Part shown: piece by piece, positions 8,819 through 20,797 of the stretch
Layout of the letters: the number at the start of each line of letters is the position of its first letter
How positions within the stretch are numbered: position 1 is the first letter of the stretch
NCBI GenBank assembly: GCA_029532625.1
Contig: JARFXM010000009.1
Span: 5,011,501 to 5,075,500, forward strand
Direction: 5' to 3'
Origin: Lomentospora prolificans
Taxonomy: Eukaryota > Ascomycota > Sordariomycetes > Microascales > Microascaceae
Length of the DNA stretch: 64,000 bases
Made by a program: the position numbers and the translations under genes
The notes under the pieces: model-generated
Told to the model about the DNA's origin: nothing
Database searches by the model: none
What the model saw: the letters and a program-made list of their open reading frames with translations, nothing else

Positions 8819-11800
8819 TTAGTCGCTGTCCTCAATCACCTTTCCCTTCCTCCATCGTCGAATGCCCCGACCGATCTCGGCGACGGGGTGGAAGATGAAC
8901 CTCATCACCTTCCAGAACGGCCTGAAGACGAACAGGAAAGCGTTCGCGATAGCCATGAGGAGGACCTCAGCGTACTCGTCAGGGATTAGACGGAGTACGA
9001 AACCCCAGAGCAAACAGGGAAGAGCCACAAGCACGCAGACGGCCCACTGGACACCGTCGATGCGGACAACCTCGAAGGCCTGGCCACCAACGAAGATGAT
9101 CATGATCTGGCAGGCAACCATGATGACAGCCATGGTAATGAAGAAGTAGTTCTTGTGCGCACCCTCGAGGATGTTGTGCTTGTTGTCCAATCGTCGGTTG
9201 TTGAACATGTTGAAGATCTGCATCCACACAAAGGCGTTAAATACCATGGTGTCGAGCTCGTGCTTCTGGTGAGGATCGGCAACAAAGTCGTACTTGAAGA
9301 TCTTCTCGCCAAGGAAATAGAGGATGAGAGTGATGACTATTTGGTAAAAAGCCTGACCAAGGATCATCTTCCACATGTTTATGGTGATGAGCGGGGCAGA
9401 CTTGGGGGTCGGCTTCCTGTCGAGGATGGACTCAGTGGGAGCATCAGTTGCAAGAGCGAGCGCGGCAAAGGTATCCATGATCATGTTAACCCAGAGAAGC
9501 TGCACGGCCTTCAGGACAGAAGAGTTGTCGTCGGACGCAAGGGCGGAGATAAAGGCGAGGGTGACAGCGGCGATGTTGACGGTGATCTGGAATTGCAGGA
9601 ACTTGGCCACCGCATCGTTGACGGAGCGGCCCCACATGACGGCCTTGACGATACTGGTAAAGTTGTCGTCCATGAGAATAATCTCCGAAGCCTCCTTGGC
9701 GACCTCGGTACCTGCGATACCCATGGAGAAACCGACATCGGCAGTCTTGAGCGCAGGACCATCGTTGGTTCCATCTCCAGTGACTGCGACGGTTTCACCA
9801 AGCTTCTTGAGTCTCTCGACGAGGATACGCTTGTCCTCGGGAGAAGAACGAGCAAGTACGTCGAGGCGAGGAATAACAGCGTCCATCTCGCGGTCCGAGA
9901 GCTGGCGGAAAACGGGGCCTTCCATGACAATACCGTTCTCAGTAATGATACCACATTCGGTGGCAATGGCGCGAGCAGTAACTTGGTTGTCGCCAGTGAC
10001 CATGCGAACCTTGATGCCAGCTCCCTGGCAACGGTGGACGGCGTCGGTAACCTGAGGGCGGAGGGGATCCTGAATACCGACGAGGCCGACCCAGGTCATC
10101 CCGGACATGACGGAAGCGAACTTGGCCATGGACTTGTCCTCCTCGAGGACTTCAGCACCCGTGGGAGGCCAGATAGGGAAGTCCTTGTATAGGAAACCAA
10201 TGGTACGAAGAGAGCGCTCAGCGTAGGACTGGATTTGGCCTGCAATCTGCTGCCTGACGATGTCATCCAAGGAGAGAAGGCCGTACTCTTCGGAATCAAG
10301 GTTAGCAACGTAGCTAACAGCCTTGGAAAGCATAATTTCAGAAGCGCCTTTGACAACGAGACGGAAATCGCCACTAGAGAGGCGGATAACAGTCCCCATG
10401 CACTTGAGGGCCGAGTCGAAGGGGTAAATCTGGACGACCTGCGTGTTGCTTCGCTCTTCAGCCACGTTGGTCATGGCCAAGTTGTTCTGGGCGAGCGTCA
10501 AAAGTGCGACCTCGGTCTTGCTACCGATAAAAGTCCTCTGGCCCTCCTCTTCACCCTCGAAGGCGGTAGAGTTGATAGCAATGGACTGCATTAGAAGGTC
10601 CCTGAAGCGCGTGGAAAGTTTGCCAAACAGGCTGGTGCAGTTTTCTTCATCACTAGTAGGCTGGAGGGAGAACTTCTGGTCCTTACCCCAGGCTCCAGCA
10701 ACAACGGTCATCTTGTTCTGAGTGAGTGTGCCAGTCTTGTCGGAACAAATAGTAGTGGCGTTGCCCATGGTCTCGCAAGCACGAAGCACGCGGACGAGGT
10801 TGTTATCCTTCAACATGCGAGTGGTAGCGAAGGCGAGGGCGAGAGTAACGGCGAGGGGAAGACCTTCGGGAACAGCCATGACAATAATGGTAATGGCGGT
10901 AATGAGGATATCAAGGAACTCGCCGGCTTTCTCGGAGGGTGTACCAGGGTTATCTCCAAGGGCGGCGACGAAGCGGAAAAGCTGAATGAGGAAGAGGATA
11001 CCGGCCCAACTATTCCGTTTTGTCAGAAACACAATCTCAACTCAACAGGAGTCAGATGATTAGAACTTACAGCGAACCAAGACCACCAATCCAGTTAGCC
11101 ATGCTACCCAGTTTCACCTGGAGAGGCGTAGGCTCGGTCTTGACCTGAAGGGACAGAAGGATCTTGCCATAGCTCGAGTTTACACCAACACTAGTGACCA
11201 TGTAAGTTCCGACACCTTCGAGGACCTTGCTGCCAGAGATGATGAAGGGGTCGAGCTTCGCCATTGCAACGGGGGTAGCAGCACCAGAGGAAATCTGTTC
11301 CCAAACAAACACACCGGGTACCTTCTTGAGCGCATCGGATTCACCAGTGGCGGAAGACTCGTCACACTTGACGCCGTGGCCGCTAATGAAGATACCATCG
11401 GCGGGGATAGCATCACCAGGTTCAATGTACAGGACATCACCGACCATTACATCGTAGACCGAGATCATGGTAGCCTTGCCGGAACGGACAGCCTTGACCT
11501 CACGGTCTTCTTTCTGTAAAGGAAGTTAGTACTGGAGCTGACTCGGCCATCGTGCTGCTGCTTACCCTCTGGTTCAGTTTGGTGAACTGCTTCTCCTTTT
11601 GCCAATCATTGAAGAAGGTAACAACAACAACAATGATGATAGCGGCGCAAATGGCGACACCTTCAATCCATTCAACGTTCTTGCCACCGTCGAAGGTTTC
11701 GTAAAGACCGAGGGCCAATGAAACGACGGCGGCAACGGTAAGAAGCCACAAGATCTTGTCATTGTAGGCCCTCCAAAGAAGACCTAGAAGTGTGTAGGTC

Positions 11801-12533
11801 TTCCGGGGGGGAAGACGATTGTCCTTGAAGACGCGCTTGCGGTCCACAAACTGCTCTTTGGCATCTACGGTGTGGGCGACGTCGCTAATGGGATTAAGGG
11901 TGGTAGATGCCTTGGCGGCGTGGCTTTTCTTCTCATAGGCGGTCTCAACGGCCCTGCGAACGGTGCCGGTGAGCTTTCCCTCATCGGCGCTAAGACCGGA
12001 GCTAATGTCGGTGCGTAGAGCCCGCTCGAGCCCGGGTAGGCCGCCGAGGGCGGCGTACGCGGCCAAGGATTTGGGGTTGAGCATCTTGTTCAGTTCTCCG
12101 GGAGTCACGCCGAAGGGGTTGTTTTGCACGTGGAAATCCTTCTCCTGACCCTTGTCGGGGCGGAGAGCATCCTCGGGGCTGACGCCATTGTGAATAGGAA
12201 GAGTGGCACCCTTGGCTCCGATGTCGAGCTTCGCCTTTTCGCTCACGGTCAAATTCATGGTGGTGTCGGTGTTGGCGCGGCTCCGAGGGCCAAGGTTGAG
12301 GGTTTCTCCGCCGAGGGACATGGCTGCTGTGGATTGAGGGCTGGAAGGGCGGTCTCCCGAGCTTCCTCGAGGGCTTTGACTTCCAGAAGAGGAACCCGAT
12401 CGTGTGGGCTACAACACGCGCAAAGCAAGAAACCGAGTTAGGAACAAACAAATCACGGAATAATAAGCATGCGCAAAGCGCGGCTCACCTCGGAGTCGAG
12501 CCCAGAGTTGTTCTTGAGATGGTCCCCGACCAT
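8819..12533 (-). CDS. PMC1: P-type Ca2+-transporting ATPase, PMCA/PMC1 type (IIB)
   Basis: Four exons, 12533-12489, 12408-11566, 11513-11071 and 11009-8819, give 1173 aa. All introns (80, 52 and 61 nt) are GT-AG. The start MVGDHLKNNSGLDSE sits on a tiny 15-codon first exon. The Ser/Pro-rich N-terminus is followed by two membrane segments near residues 215-265. The actuator motif TGES is at about 352, PEGLPLAV at about 491, the phosphorylated Asp in CSDKTGTLTQ at about 534, nucleotide-binding KGA at about 664 and the hinge TGDGTNDGPALK at about 854-865. Further membrane segments and a basic tail follow. The pump exchanges cytosolic Ca2+ for H+ at vacuole or plasma membrane using ATP. Fungi have several paralogues of this class, so the symbol means the family. 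No C-terminal calmodulin site is obvious. Confidence 0.93.
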
Positions 12534-15500
12534 TTTTGCGAAACAAAACAAGAAGGAACAGAAAAGAAGAAGCGGAAGGAGATAGAGAGATGACCTCACC
12601 AGGATGTCGTCACGGGATGTGCGGAAGAAACTTTTGAAGACAAGACTAAGGTGCAGAGGAGAGGCTGATCAACAGGAAGAGTCCGGGATGGTCAAGCGAC
12701 CAGGCACTTGGTGAGGGGATGGGAAGGGGGAATCTCTCTATTGCTGGAGGTGGTGAGGAAGGACGACACCGCACGACTCCGTCTTCGATGATAAGACGTA
12801 AAATTGAGAAACAAGGTGATCAAGAGCGCGGTCCGAGGAAGTCTTTATAGATGACCTCGAGGATGTGAACTATGACTTCATCGTTCGCGCGCATGAGAAA
12901 CGTATCAAAGACGATGGATGGATGGACAGGAGGTAGAGAGAAGAGGGCGACAGAGATCGAACGATAGCACGTACACGCTCATACATGCAACGCGCAAAAT
13001 CTACAAGCGCATGTCAGGGTGTTGTAGAAAGCTTTTTTCCTCTCTACTCCCGTCCCGTTTGTTTCGACGAGGCTGGGGAAGCGAGCATCAACCCCTGCAT
13101 GCTTTTTCAGAAAGTCCGAGTGGTATCAGCCGACCAAGGAAAGAAGTGTCGTTCTCCGAAATTCTTGGGTACGATGGGGGCCTAGCTACAAGTTGCCGTT
13201 TTGAGTGTTTCCCTCACTGGATGTTGCTTCGAGATGCCAGAGAAGCCGTCGGAAGGGGGAGGCTGTGCAAGACTTGGCGGAGTTGCAAGAGCACCCGGGG
13301 GTGCAAGTGAGGAAGAATGGTGCATGTTTGAGCATCATCTCAATTCTTATCAATCTATTTTTACTGCTGGACCTCGTGGGTGGAAGGTTGCGAGAATACC
13401 CGTTCCAAGTGTTGGTGTTGGTGGTCGTTCAACCCATGCTAGGGTCCAGGCGGTCGGCAAATCCTTCCTCGCCAGCTAGCCCTACCCCCGCCGAGAGAAA
13501 GAAGTGTGGGACTAGTACCCCGGTTGGTGCGTGTACTCGCCTGGCATGCATGCGGCGGTCAAGGTTCGAGTTGGGGGGTGCGAGAAGAGGGAGGTGGAGG
13601 AAGACGGGGAGACCGGGGGACAAGTCCGAGCACCGAGCACCATGCTGAGCGGGAAAGTGGGCGCACTCGGTGGCCTATACTCCGCTGTGCTATGCCAGCG
13701 TGGAGAGTAGGCTGGCCTATTATTATGTACCTGCACCCAAGCCTGTCGATTTGAACATTTGAATTGGTGAGTTGAGCTGGGGGGCCCTTCTTCTGTTGTT
13801 GCCCCCGTCCGCTTCCCTTTCGCAAGCCTTGGACTTGAAACATTAACAACCCCAGGTGTAAGTTTTTCCGGAAAATAGCTTAAACGGCCCCTTTGCGAGT
13901 TGGGTAATATAGTGGCATAGTGCCGAAGGGCACCACGAAACAATTCACGAAGAAGCTTAAAACCCGTGTGCGCCAAGCTTATCAAGAAGTTGGGTTGTGC
14001 GCGCTGGGCGCGGCAGCGGAATACGCGAGAGGTTGACTCAAATGGATTGCATCTTGGGATCGAGGCCAAATTCGGTTCGGTTCAGGCCTATCTGTTCGGA
14101 TGGAGATGGGTCGATCTACAAAGCTTTGCCCTGGCACCGGTGTAAGTCGAAGAGGGGACACGAGAGTCTCTGGTCAGCGGAAGGCAGGAATTCCCGAAAA
14201 GAAGAGGCGAGGAAAAGAATGCATCACCGGCGCAGCGACTTATGCATGTCAGGCTTGTCGTTAAGATCTCGGGATGTTTTCTTTCCTTCGCGAAAATCCA
14301 AGATTTCCGTCTTCTCGTCTTCTACACAGCCACGATTCGCGTAGATCTTTTGTTCGATAGTTCGGAATAACTTGCCTCTGCGATGATGCGGAAAGGACAG
14401 GTGACCGGCGGGTTGGATCGCAATCAATGCAGGTTGGGCGGTGAGCAAGGTTCAAGCTCTTTTTCCCGGTCCGTTAGCTCCAATCTCAGCTTCACTCTGC
14501 TGAGCGGAGTTTGCTGCGAATATCCAATAAACCAAGACCTCAAAAAGCCGACAGCAAACATCAATTTGCGAAGGTGGACTCGTACTCTCGAGTGGTTCTG
14601 GGTTGCAAGCACGCCAAGCGCTCCCATCGGGCATTTGGCACTACGGACGGGCGGCGGTGGCTGCTTTCTAGCTTTCCGGATGGCAGGTCTTCCGAACCGC
14701 TCACTGCAGGTCTAGAGTAGTGTGGATGCTGGCTGGCTGGCGGATGCGCCTGGCAGATGGTGGAAGGGCGGTAATTATCATATCCACGCACTAGTATCGC
14801 TGGCGTTTCCTGTGCCTGGTCGCTAATAGCCAGCGGCTTACTCGGAGGAGTATACGTACGTATTAGATGTGCACATAGTCCCACTATTGGAGATGGTAAC
14901 AGCCAGCCATTCAATAGGATGCACACCATCAATTGATGGCGTGGGTGGGATCACTGCCTCCATCAGCAGCAAAAGACCTGGGCCAAGAAACGACGAACCC
15001 ATGTCAAATGACCGCATCTCGAGTCTAATACAAGCATGTCTCTGCCGGCATGCAAACATTCACGAAGAGACATGGCCCCCGGTCTGCCGGATGAGGAGTT
15101 GTTTCCCAGCTCCAGCTTGGTAGAAACGGAAAAAAAAATTATAAAAAATAGAAAGAGCATGTTTCCTGCCGGTATGAGGTTTCTTCGCTGTCAAAGGGAA
15201 ACAAAGACGGAAAAAAGGAGCTCTATGTGGTGGGCCGGTCGATGGAACGGCACGGTTCTTTCAGATCTCACTCTTGGAGAATTGGGGTTTCCTTTTGGGT
15301 GGCATCTATCCAAATTAGGATAAGCTTCCAGAGCCAGCGCCACCCTAATGTCGTAGGTGCTACTACTACGAAGGTACTCGGGGTGCTAGTTTCGTCGAGG
15401 TTTCATGCAGCCTGGAGAGATCGCTAAATCTTGCCACGGCCGTTGAGGGCAAGTCGAACCTAGCTGGCCAGCGGGCAAGATGAACCGAGCTTTGGCTCAC

Positions 15501-17467
15501 ATTTGGGTTTGCCTGTCACTTACATTTACGGGCACGCATCATACTGCTCGAGAGCAAGCCGAGCCGGGGCCAGCAGCGTTTTCCTTGCTCGAGAGAGAAG
15601 AGAGGCATATGAGCTGGAGCCACATCTGATTGATAGTCGCTCCAGCACATCCAAAGAGGAAATCTCTATCGCCTGGCCCGGGTTTTGTCCCCTGAAAGAA
15701 AAACTCTGCATGTCATGGCTCGATTTGATCAGCGCCATCGCAACACTCAGGCGCGTAAAGAAATGCGGGTTACGCTAGCAGGAACTCGACTACCAAAAAG
15801 GGACTCTTTGTCTGCTTGTCTTTGATCTGGCAGTAGACGTTGATCGATGATGAATTGAATAGTCTCGAGTGCTGACGCGCCAGTCTGCAAAAGACCGTCG
15901 TTTCCGTGGAGGTTAGACTCAGTTAAAAGGGCAAAATATCTCTGCAGGAACGAAGCCAGGTTGGAATTAGATACCCACCCGCAATACTACTAACTGATGA
16001 TCTACCTAACCTACTATACACCTAGTCCACCACCAATGCCGGCCGTGAAACTAGGATATACCATGACTCGACTCCATACAAGTGCCGGTAGTAATCTCGA
16101 GCAGCCACAAGCCGACTTATTACAAAGAAACGCAGTGGTCGTCGTAATTAAGCGGTCCTACTAATAGTAATCGACAAGGTGTGCGTGGGGTGGGATTCCC
16201 GATATTAAGACTCACCACCTGCTCGGGCGTCTGGCGTCCCGCCGGGCGGCCATAATCTCCCTCACGAATGGAGTGCTAATAATGCCTAAACTCTGTACTT
16301 AGCTCCTCGTTGTGCATGAGCTTATGGCCCAAGTACACACGAGGTCGACATGGAAGTTGTCGAAGCTCGGTTCGTTTAGACTTGCCTCCTTTCCCGAGCA
16401 AAGTCCATCTGTTTAACCCCTCGCCGGGGCGACAACCTGAGACTGCCCCCTAGCCCAGTCTAACCGCCAGCTGGCCCTTCTCTCACCCGGGAACCGTCTT
16501 CGCGATGTCAGAGACGTGTCTCTGGTATGAAAGTTGCTTCTCACCATCACAACCGAAGCATTGCAAATGACGTCTATGATCCTCGTTGCTTGGAGTGCAC
16601 GCTCCATTCCCGTGCCTCACGGCGATACCCTATTGACGCCCGTACTCGCCTTCTCCCCTACCGCCCGGCCCCTTCCCAGGAGTCCAATGCTCGGGAGGAA
16701 AGTTGATGCGGCCGGTGTTCCAGCTCGAAGCGCAAAAACGTTAGGTCCAATCGAGAAATGGAGAGGGAAGTCGAGGGTCTAGACACTTGGACCGCAAGTC
16801 TAGGCCGTAGAGGAACTGTACTATAATGGTCTAAGTTCTTCGATCTTCACAAGGCCAACCGTCAAAGGTACAGGGCAAAGCGGCTGCACGCCCGAGGACG
16901 CTGTAGAACTTGGTGATGTGCGACACATCACCTTCAGATAGGCGTGGTCGCTGCAAGCTACAGTAGCGAGTGTTATAGGGCGTCAGAGAACCAAGATTTC
17001 CAACTCAATGTATGGCATACCTGCGTAGGTAGGAACAAGGAGGCATTATATGCTGTCCCTATACACTTGGTCCACACCTATAGTATACGATGCTACAGGC
17101 TGCCAATGTAGTCAGTAGTGTATAGATTATCGCCACCAGCCTCTTTTCTCTTTTCTTTTTTTCTCCAATCTTGGATTGTTTCCTTTTTCCTTTCCTTTTA
17201 CTCTCTTTCGCCTTCTCTTCGGTCGTTAGCTGGGCTATACGCAAGTAGCTTCTTTTAGTTGGTTTCTTTTCTCTTCGCTTCTTCACCTTTGCCTGAACGG
17301 CATTTTTTAACTTGCTTCCCTTTCCGTCTTATATTCACTTCTTGCTTGTTTTCTGGTCGAAAGAGCTTATTTTCCTCGGTCAAGGACATGCCGGACGTGA
17401 TCCCCGATCAAGGCACCTAGATGGTCCTTCCTTTCCTAGCCTTTCTCCAACCGAAAAAAGCTTGCCA
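12534..17467. other. 4.9-kb gene-free interval (divergent promoters of the Ca2+ pump and the membrane-protein gene)
   Basis: No ORF here has recognisable protein content, splice structure or coding texture. The right half carries repeated GGCTGG/CCAGC words (for example 14729-14760). A sequence complementary to GTGGCTGTG lies at 14325-14333, 1.8 kb upstream of the pump start. It would match the calcineurin-dependent response element reported for Aspergillus CrzA, but one such hit is not far from chance in this length. Confidence 0.4.
17388..17420 (+). promoter_or_regulatory. upstream ORF 1 (10 codons) in the leader of the 17468 gene
   Basis: ATG at 17388 opens MPVIPDQGT-type peptide MPDVIPDQGT and stops at TAG 17418-17420. 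It is followed at once by a second uORF. It would be in the mRNA only if transcription starts upstream of 17388. Confidence 0.35.
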
Positions 17468-17471
17468 ATGA
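17421..17471 (+). promoter_or_regulatory. upstream ORF 2 (16 codons) whose stop overlaps the main ATG
   Basis: ATG at 17421 directly follows the stop of uORF 1. It encodes MVLPFLAFLQPKKACQ, and its TGA at 17469-17471 overlaps the main ATG at 17468-17470. This layout would permit termination-reinitiation control, if it is transcribed. Confidence 0.35.
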
Positions 17472-18933
17472 TGACTCCAGATCCGGTGCGGCTTGCTCGA
17501 GCAGGTGGCCGAGGCAAGAGAAGAGGGTATAGAAACCGCTTGTTGTCCCGCCGCGACGATGATGATGATACCGACGACCGTGGTTCCGGCGACGAGGCCA
17601 ACGACGACAGCGGAGACGAAGACAGCGACGACAAAGACGAGGAGGATAACAATAGACAAGTGCAACCACCCGTCGTAGTTCAGCCTCCCGCAGCTCAGCC
17701 ACCATCTCGAGGTGACATCTTGTCCGCCATCGTTGGCGGGGGCGCAAGGCAACCCACGGCTCTACCTTCTCGCGCTCCCCCTCCTCCACCTCCTCCTCCT
17801 CTTCTCACAGTCGTCGCCAGCCCGATCTCGGCCGAAACTCCGCCGCCCGCGGCCACGGCCACGACGGCGGCGGCGGCGGTGGACGTCGAGGCCCCTATCG
17901 TCGCGGCGCCAATTCTCATCCCTGGCTCGGTCACCGCAACCCCGGTATTCACGCTCACGGCCGTCGCGCCGTCGCAGCTGGTGCCGCCTTCGACGCTCGT
18001 GACTTCTACTCGGAGGCTGCAGTCAAGTAGTCTGGTGGTTACGTCCCGGGTGAACACCGTGTCCAGCGTCTTGGTCAACACTTCGGCCACCAGCCTCTCG
18101 GACGCCATCGCCACGAGCATCGCCCCTGCCAACCCGGCCCTCTCTAGCAGTCTTATTGGCGGCGTCAACCCTCCGCCCGTTTCCACTCCTACGCCGCCGC
18201 CCGCGGTCCAGGCCGCTCCTCCTCCCGTCGCGCAGCCGACCGTCCCTGCCTCTACGGCTGCCGACTCGTCGGCCACACCTAGTTTACCGGATTCCCAGGC
18301 CGAGGTTGCGAGCGGGGACGCCCCGGTTGCTTCGGCTGGGGTAAACACTGGCCAGGCAGCTGGTATCGCTATCGGCGCGGCAGGTAAGACCCTTTCCGCC
18401 CCTCTCACCCCACAAAAGGAAAGGAAAAACAGACAACAACGACAAGGTTTCTGTCACACATCATTTGGCAACACACTTACTAACGTGACACGACAGCCGG
18501 CGTCGCCCTCTTCGTAACAGGCATGTATCTCTACAAGAAAAAGAAGCGAGGCAACGGCGGCGGCATAAGCCGGTCCGAAACGCCCATCTCCAACCCACAG
18601 ATGGCGCAGGCGGGGCCGACGATGCCGAAGCTGACGGCGCCGATGCGGGTGTCGGAGCTGATGAGGGCACCCGAGATCCCGCGGCGCATGCAGCTCACCA
18701 ACAGCATGCAGATCCTGGCGTACCGCATCAAGGACGCGTTCGACTCGTCGGAGGCCAGGAACGCGCGACCGGAGAGCCAGGAGGTGCCGTTTGTGGATCC
18801 GAGGACGTATATGGATCTGGATGGGCAGAGGGGGATGATGGATTCCGGGGTGCCGCCAGTGCCGCCTATGCCGCCGAATGCGGCGTATGGGTATCAGCCT
18901 CCTTCGTGGGAGGATAGCAGGGATCGGTATTAG
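17468..18933 (+). CDS. acidic, Pro/Ala/Ser/Thr-rich single-pass membrane protein, function unknown
   Basis: Two exons, 17468-18383 and 18497-18933, give 450 aa; the 113-nt intron is GT-AG and splits the membrane segment. I used the first ATG of the frame. The order is a basic N-terminus (KRRGYRNRLLSRR), an Asp/Glu-rich stretch at about 30-61, a Pro-run near 105, a long Pro/Ala/Ser/Thr-rich region that could be O-glycosylated, one membrane helix at about 298-319 (GIAIGAAAGVALFVTGMYLY), a KKKKR stop-transfer and a cytoplasmic tail of about 125 aa ending PPSWEDSRDRY. The plan resembles fungal Mid2/Wsc-type wall sensors but has no cysteine domain. There is no N-terminal signal peptide at this start, and LLSRR before the acid stretch could be a Kex2 site, so an upstream signal-peptide exon may be missing. 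Confidence 0.65.
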
Positions 18934-20749
18934 TAGAGAAGGGGGCGGGGTTTGTCTTCTCGGTTTCTACTTTTTGGGGTTCTAGGGGGGCTGGGTTAAA
19001 TGGAGAATTAAAGGAGATCTCTAATGTCTTCTTCTTTTCTCCTTTTCTTCTTCTCTATTTACAAGTACGAAAGAATAGGGCGGCAAATGGTGACACTTCT
19101 TTGTGTGCGGGCACTGGCTTGACTTGGGAGTACTAGAAGGTTTCAAAATAACATGGAGACAAGAAGAATGATTTTACAACAAAAAAATATGAAAAAAATA
19201 AAAATAAAAATAAAATAAAATTGACTGTACAGGCTACCAAGACACCGGTTGGGGGGGGGGAAGGCCGGCAACGCCAAAGTTGGTGTTAAGTGGGCGACTC
19301 GTAGCATCGTCAGAATGTCGGACTGGTATTATATCGAGAGGCATCTTGATCCAAGGCTCACCAGGCCGATCCGTCTCAAGCGAGGCCTCCTGTATTCGTT
19401 ATCCGCCAAGTGGGCGCCAGCTCTAGTTGGCGGCATTTTCATCTAATACATCGGGCTGGAGTCTACGGTGAGTATAGGCTCGACTTGACCAGTGAGGAAT
19501 CTCTCGGCGTGTAGATGGAGATTTACACTTTCCAGGACAGTAGGTTCCTGTCCGTGACTCTGGCAGCCAGCTGGCCAAGAAGCTGGCTAAGCTTTGCCTG
19601 TTCGATGCACGAACACAGCCCCCTTTACGCCCGGCCAAGACTGGGCCACCTGGGGAAGCTGTTGCAGAATCCAATATTCTTTCCCGCACTCTCTTCCTTG
19701 AGGATGGTAATCTACTGCGGGTGCAGCTCTCGGCGCACTCGATTGTCGGCAGAAAGGGACAGGACAGAGTGATTATCATGCATGGAAACCGCCAGCACAA
19801 TCTGGGTGCCCGGGGATGGCTGATGAGTGGGATGTGGGTCGTCACCTTTTTGGCTTCGCCTCACCTCTCGCTGGCTCGGCATCGGACCACTTCCAGATGT
19901 GTTCCATTCGGGCGTAAAAACGAAATAAAGAGCTAAAGTTGTTTGGATGCAACGGAGACTTTTTCGTTTTGCCCGCCTTCCCACCTTGTTTCTCGGCATT
20001 GGGCCGGCCAGCTAAACTAAACTGGGACACTGACGACAGTTTCAAGACTGAATAACCTCTTGGCCGCCAGCACTGGCACTGGTGTGGTTGGCCAGGCATC
20101 AGGTTACGCCCAAGGGGACAGATGGAGAGGCCAGGCCAGGCTAGGCCAGCAGACAGACCCAGTATAATGCCCCAGTAAAATCGGGGAAACGGGGGCGGGG
20201 GGGCAGTCAGCTGGCTGCACGAGCAGCCTGACTGGCAGGGAGCCCGAGCACCCTCTCTTTGAGGCCCCCGTTTAGTTTAGTAGATTGAATTAACCAATTG
20301 GCCAGCGGCCTGCCTGGCCAGAGTGTATTTCCCCCAGGTCTGGACAAGAAACGCAGCTGGCAGTCAATTTAGCAGGCTGCGGGCCACTACCGAGCTGGCA
20401 CTATTAGGAGACTTTTGGCAAGCCGGTTAGTGTCAGCCAGCTGGCTGCCTGGCTTCTTTCCCCCCAACATTCCCCCTGAAGCAGCACAGCCTGGCTGGCT
20501 CTGGTGAGAGGGGATCGGGGGATCCTGGGAAGGGTAACTGCGGCTGGCGATAGAGAATCGAGCCGTCTACTCTTCCGTGATGGCTCCCTGAGCTCAAGGT
20601 CGAGGGTGTCTTGTCCTGCCTGTGCCGTGCCGCGCAATATCCTCCCTCCGATTGGCCAACGGCTTCATGGTTTCACAACGTTGCCCGGCGGCACAGAGGG
20701 CAAGTCGACGCGAGCCTGTCACTCGATTCACACCTCTGGATGCACACTC

Positions 20750-20750
<1 letters not shown>

Positions 20751-20795
<45 letters not shown>
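20751..20795 (+). repeat. homopolymer A45
   Basis: Forty-five consecutive A bases, flanked by CACACTCC on the left and CCCAGATCGG on the right. It could be a retroposon tail, an ordinary long mononucleotide tract, or partly an assembly effect. I found no target-site duplication around it. Confidence 0.9.

Positions 20796-20797
<2 letters not shown>

Noticed and set aside
9155..10192. 345-codon plus-strand ORF opposite the Ca2+ pump
   Set aside because: It lies wholly antisense to strongly conserved ATPase exons, has no recognisable content, and follows from codon bias of the real gene.
12985..14715. Several 60-180 codon ORFs in the gap right of the Ca2+ pump
   Set aside because: Overlapping in many frames, no splice logic, no recognisable motifs; typical of random open frames in GC-balanced DNA.
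17695..18408. 237-codon minus-strand ORF opposite the membrane-protein gene
   Set aside because: Gly/Ala/Val-rich translation of the complement of Pro/Ala/Ser/Thr codons; no independent support.
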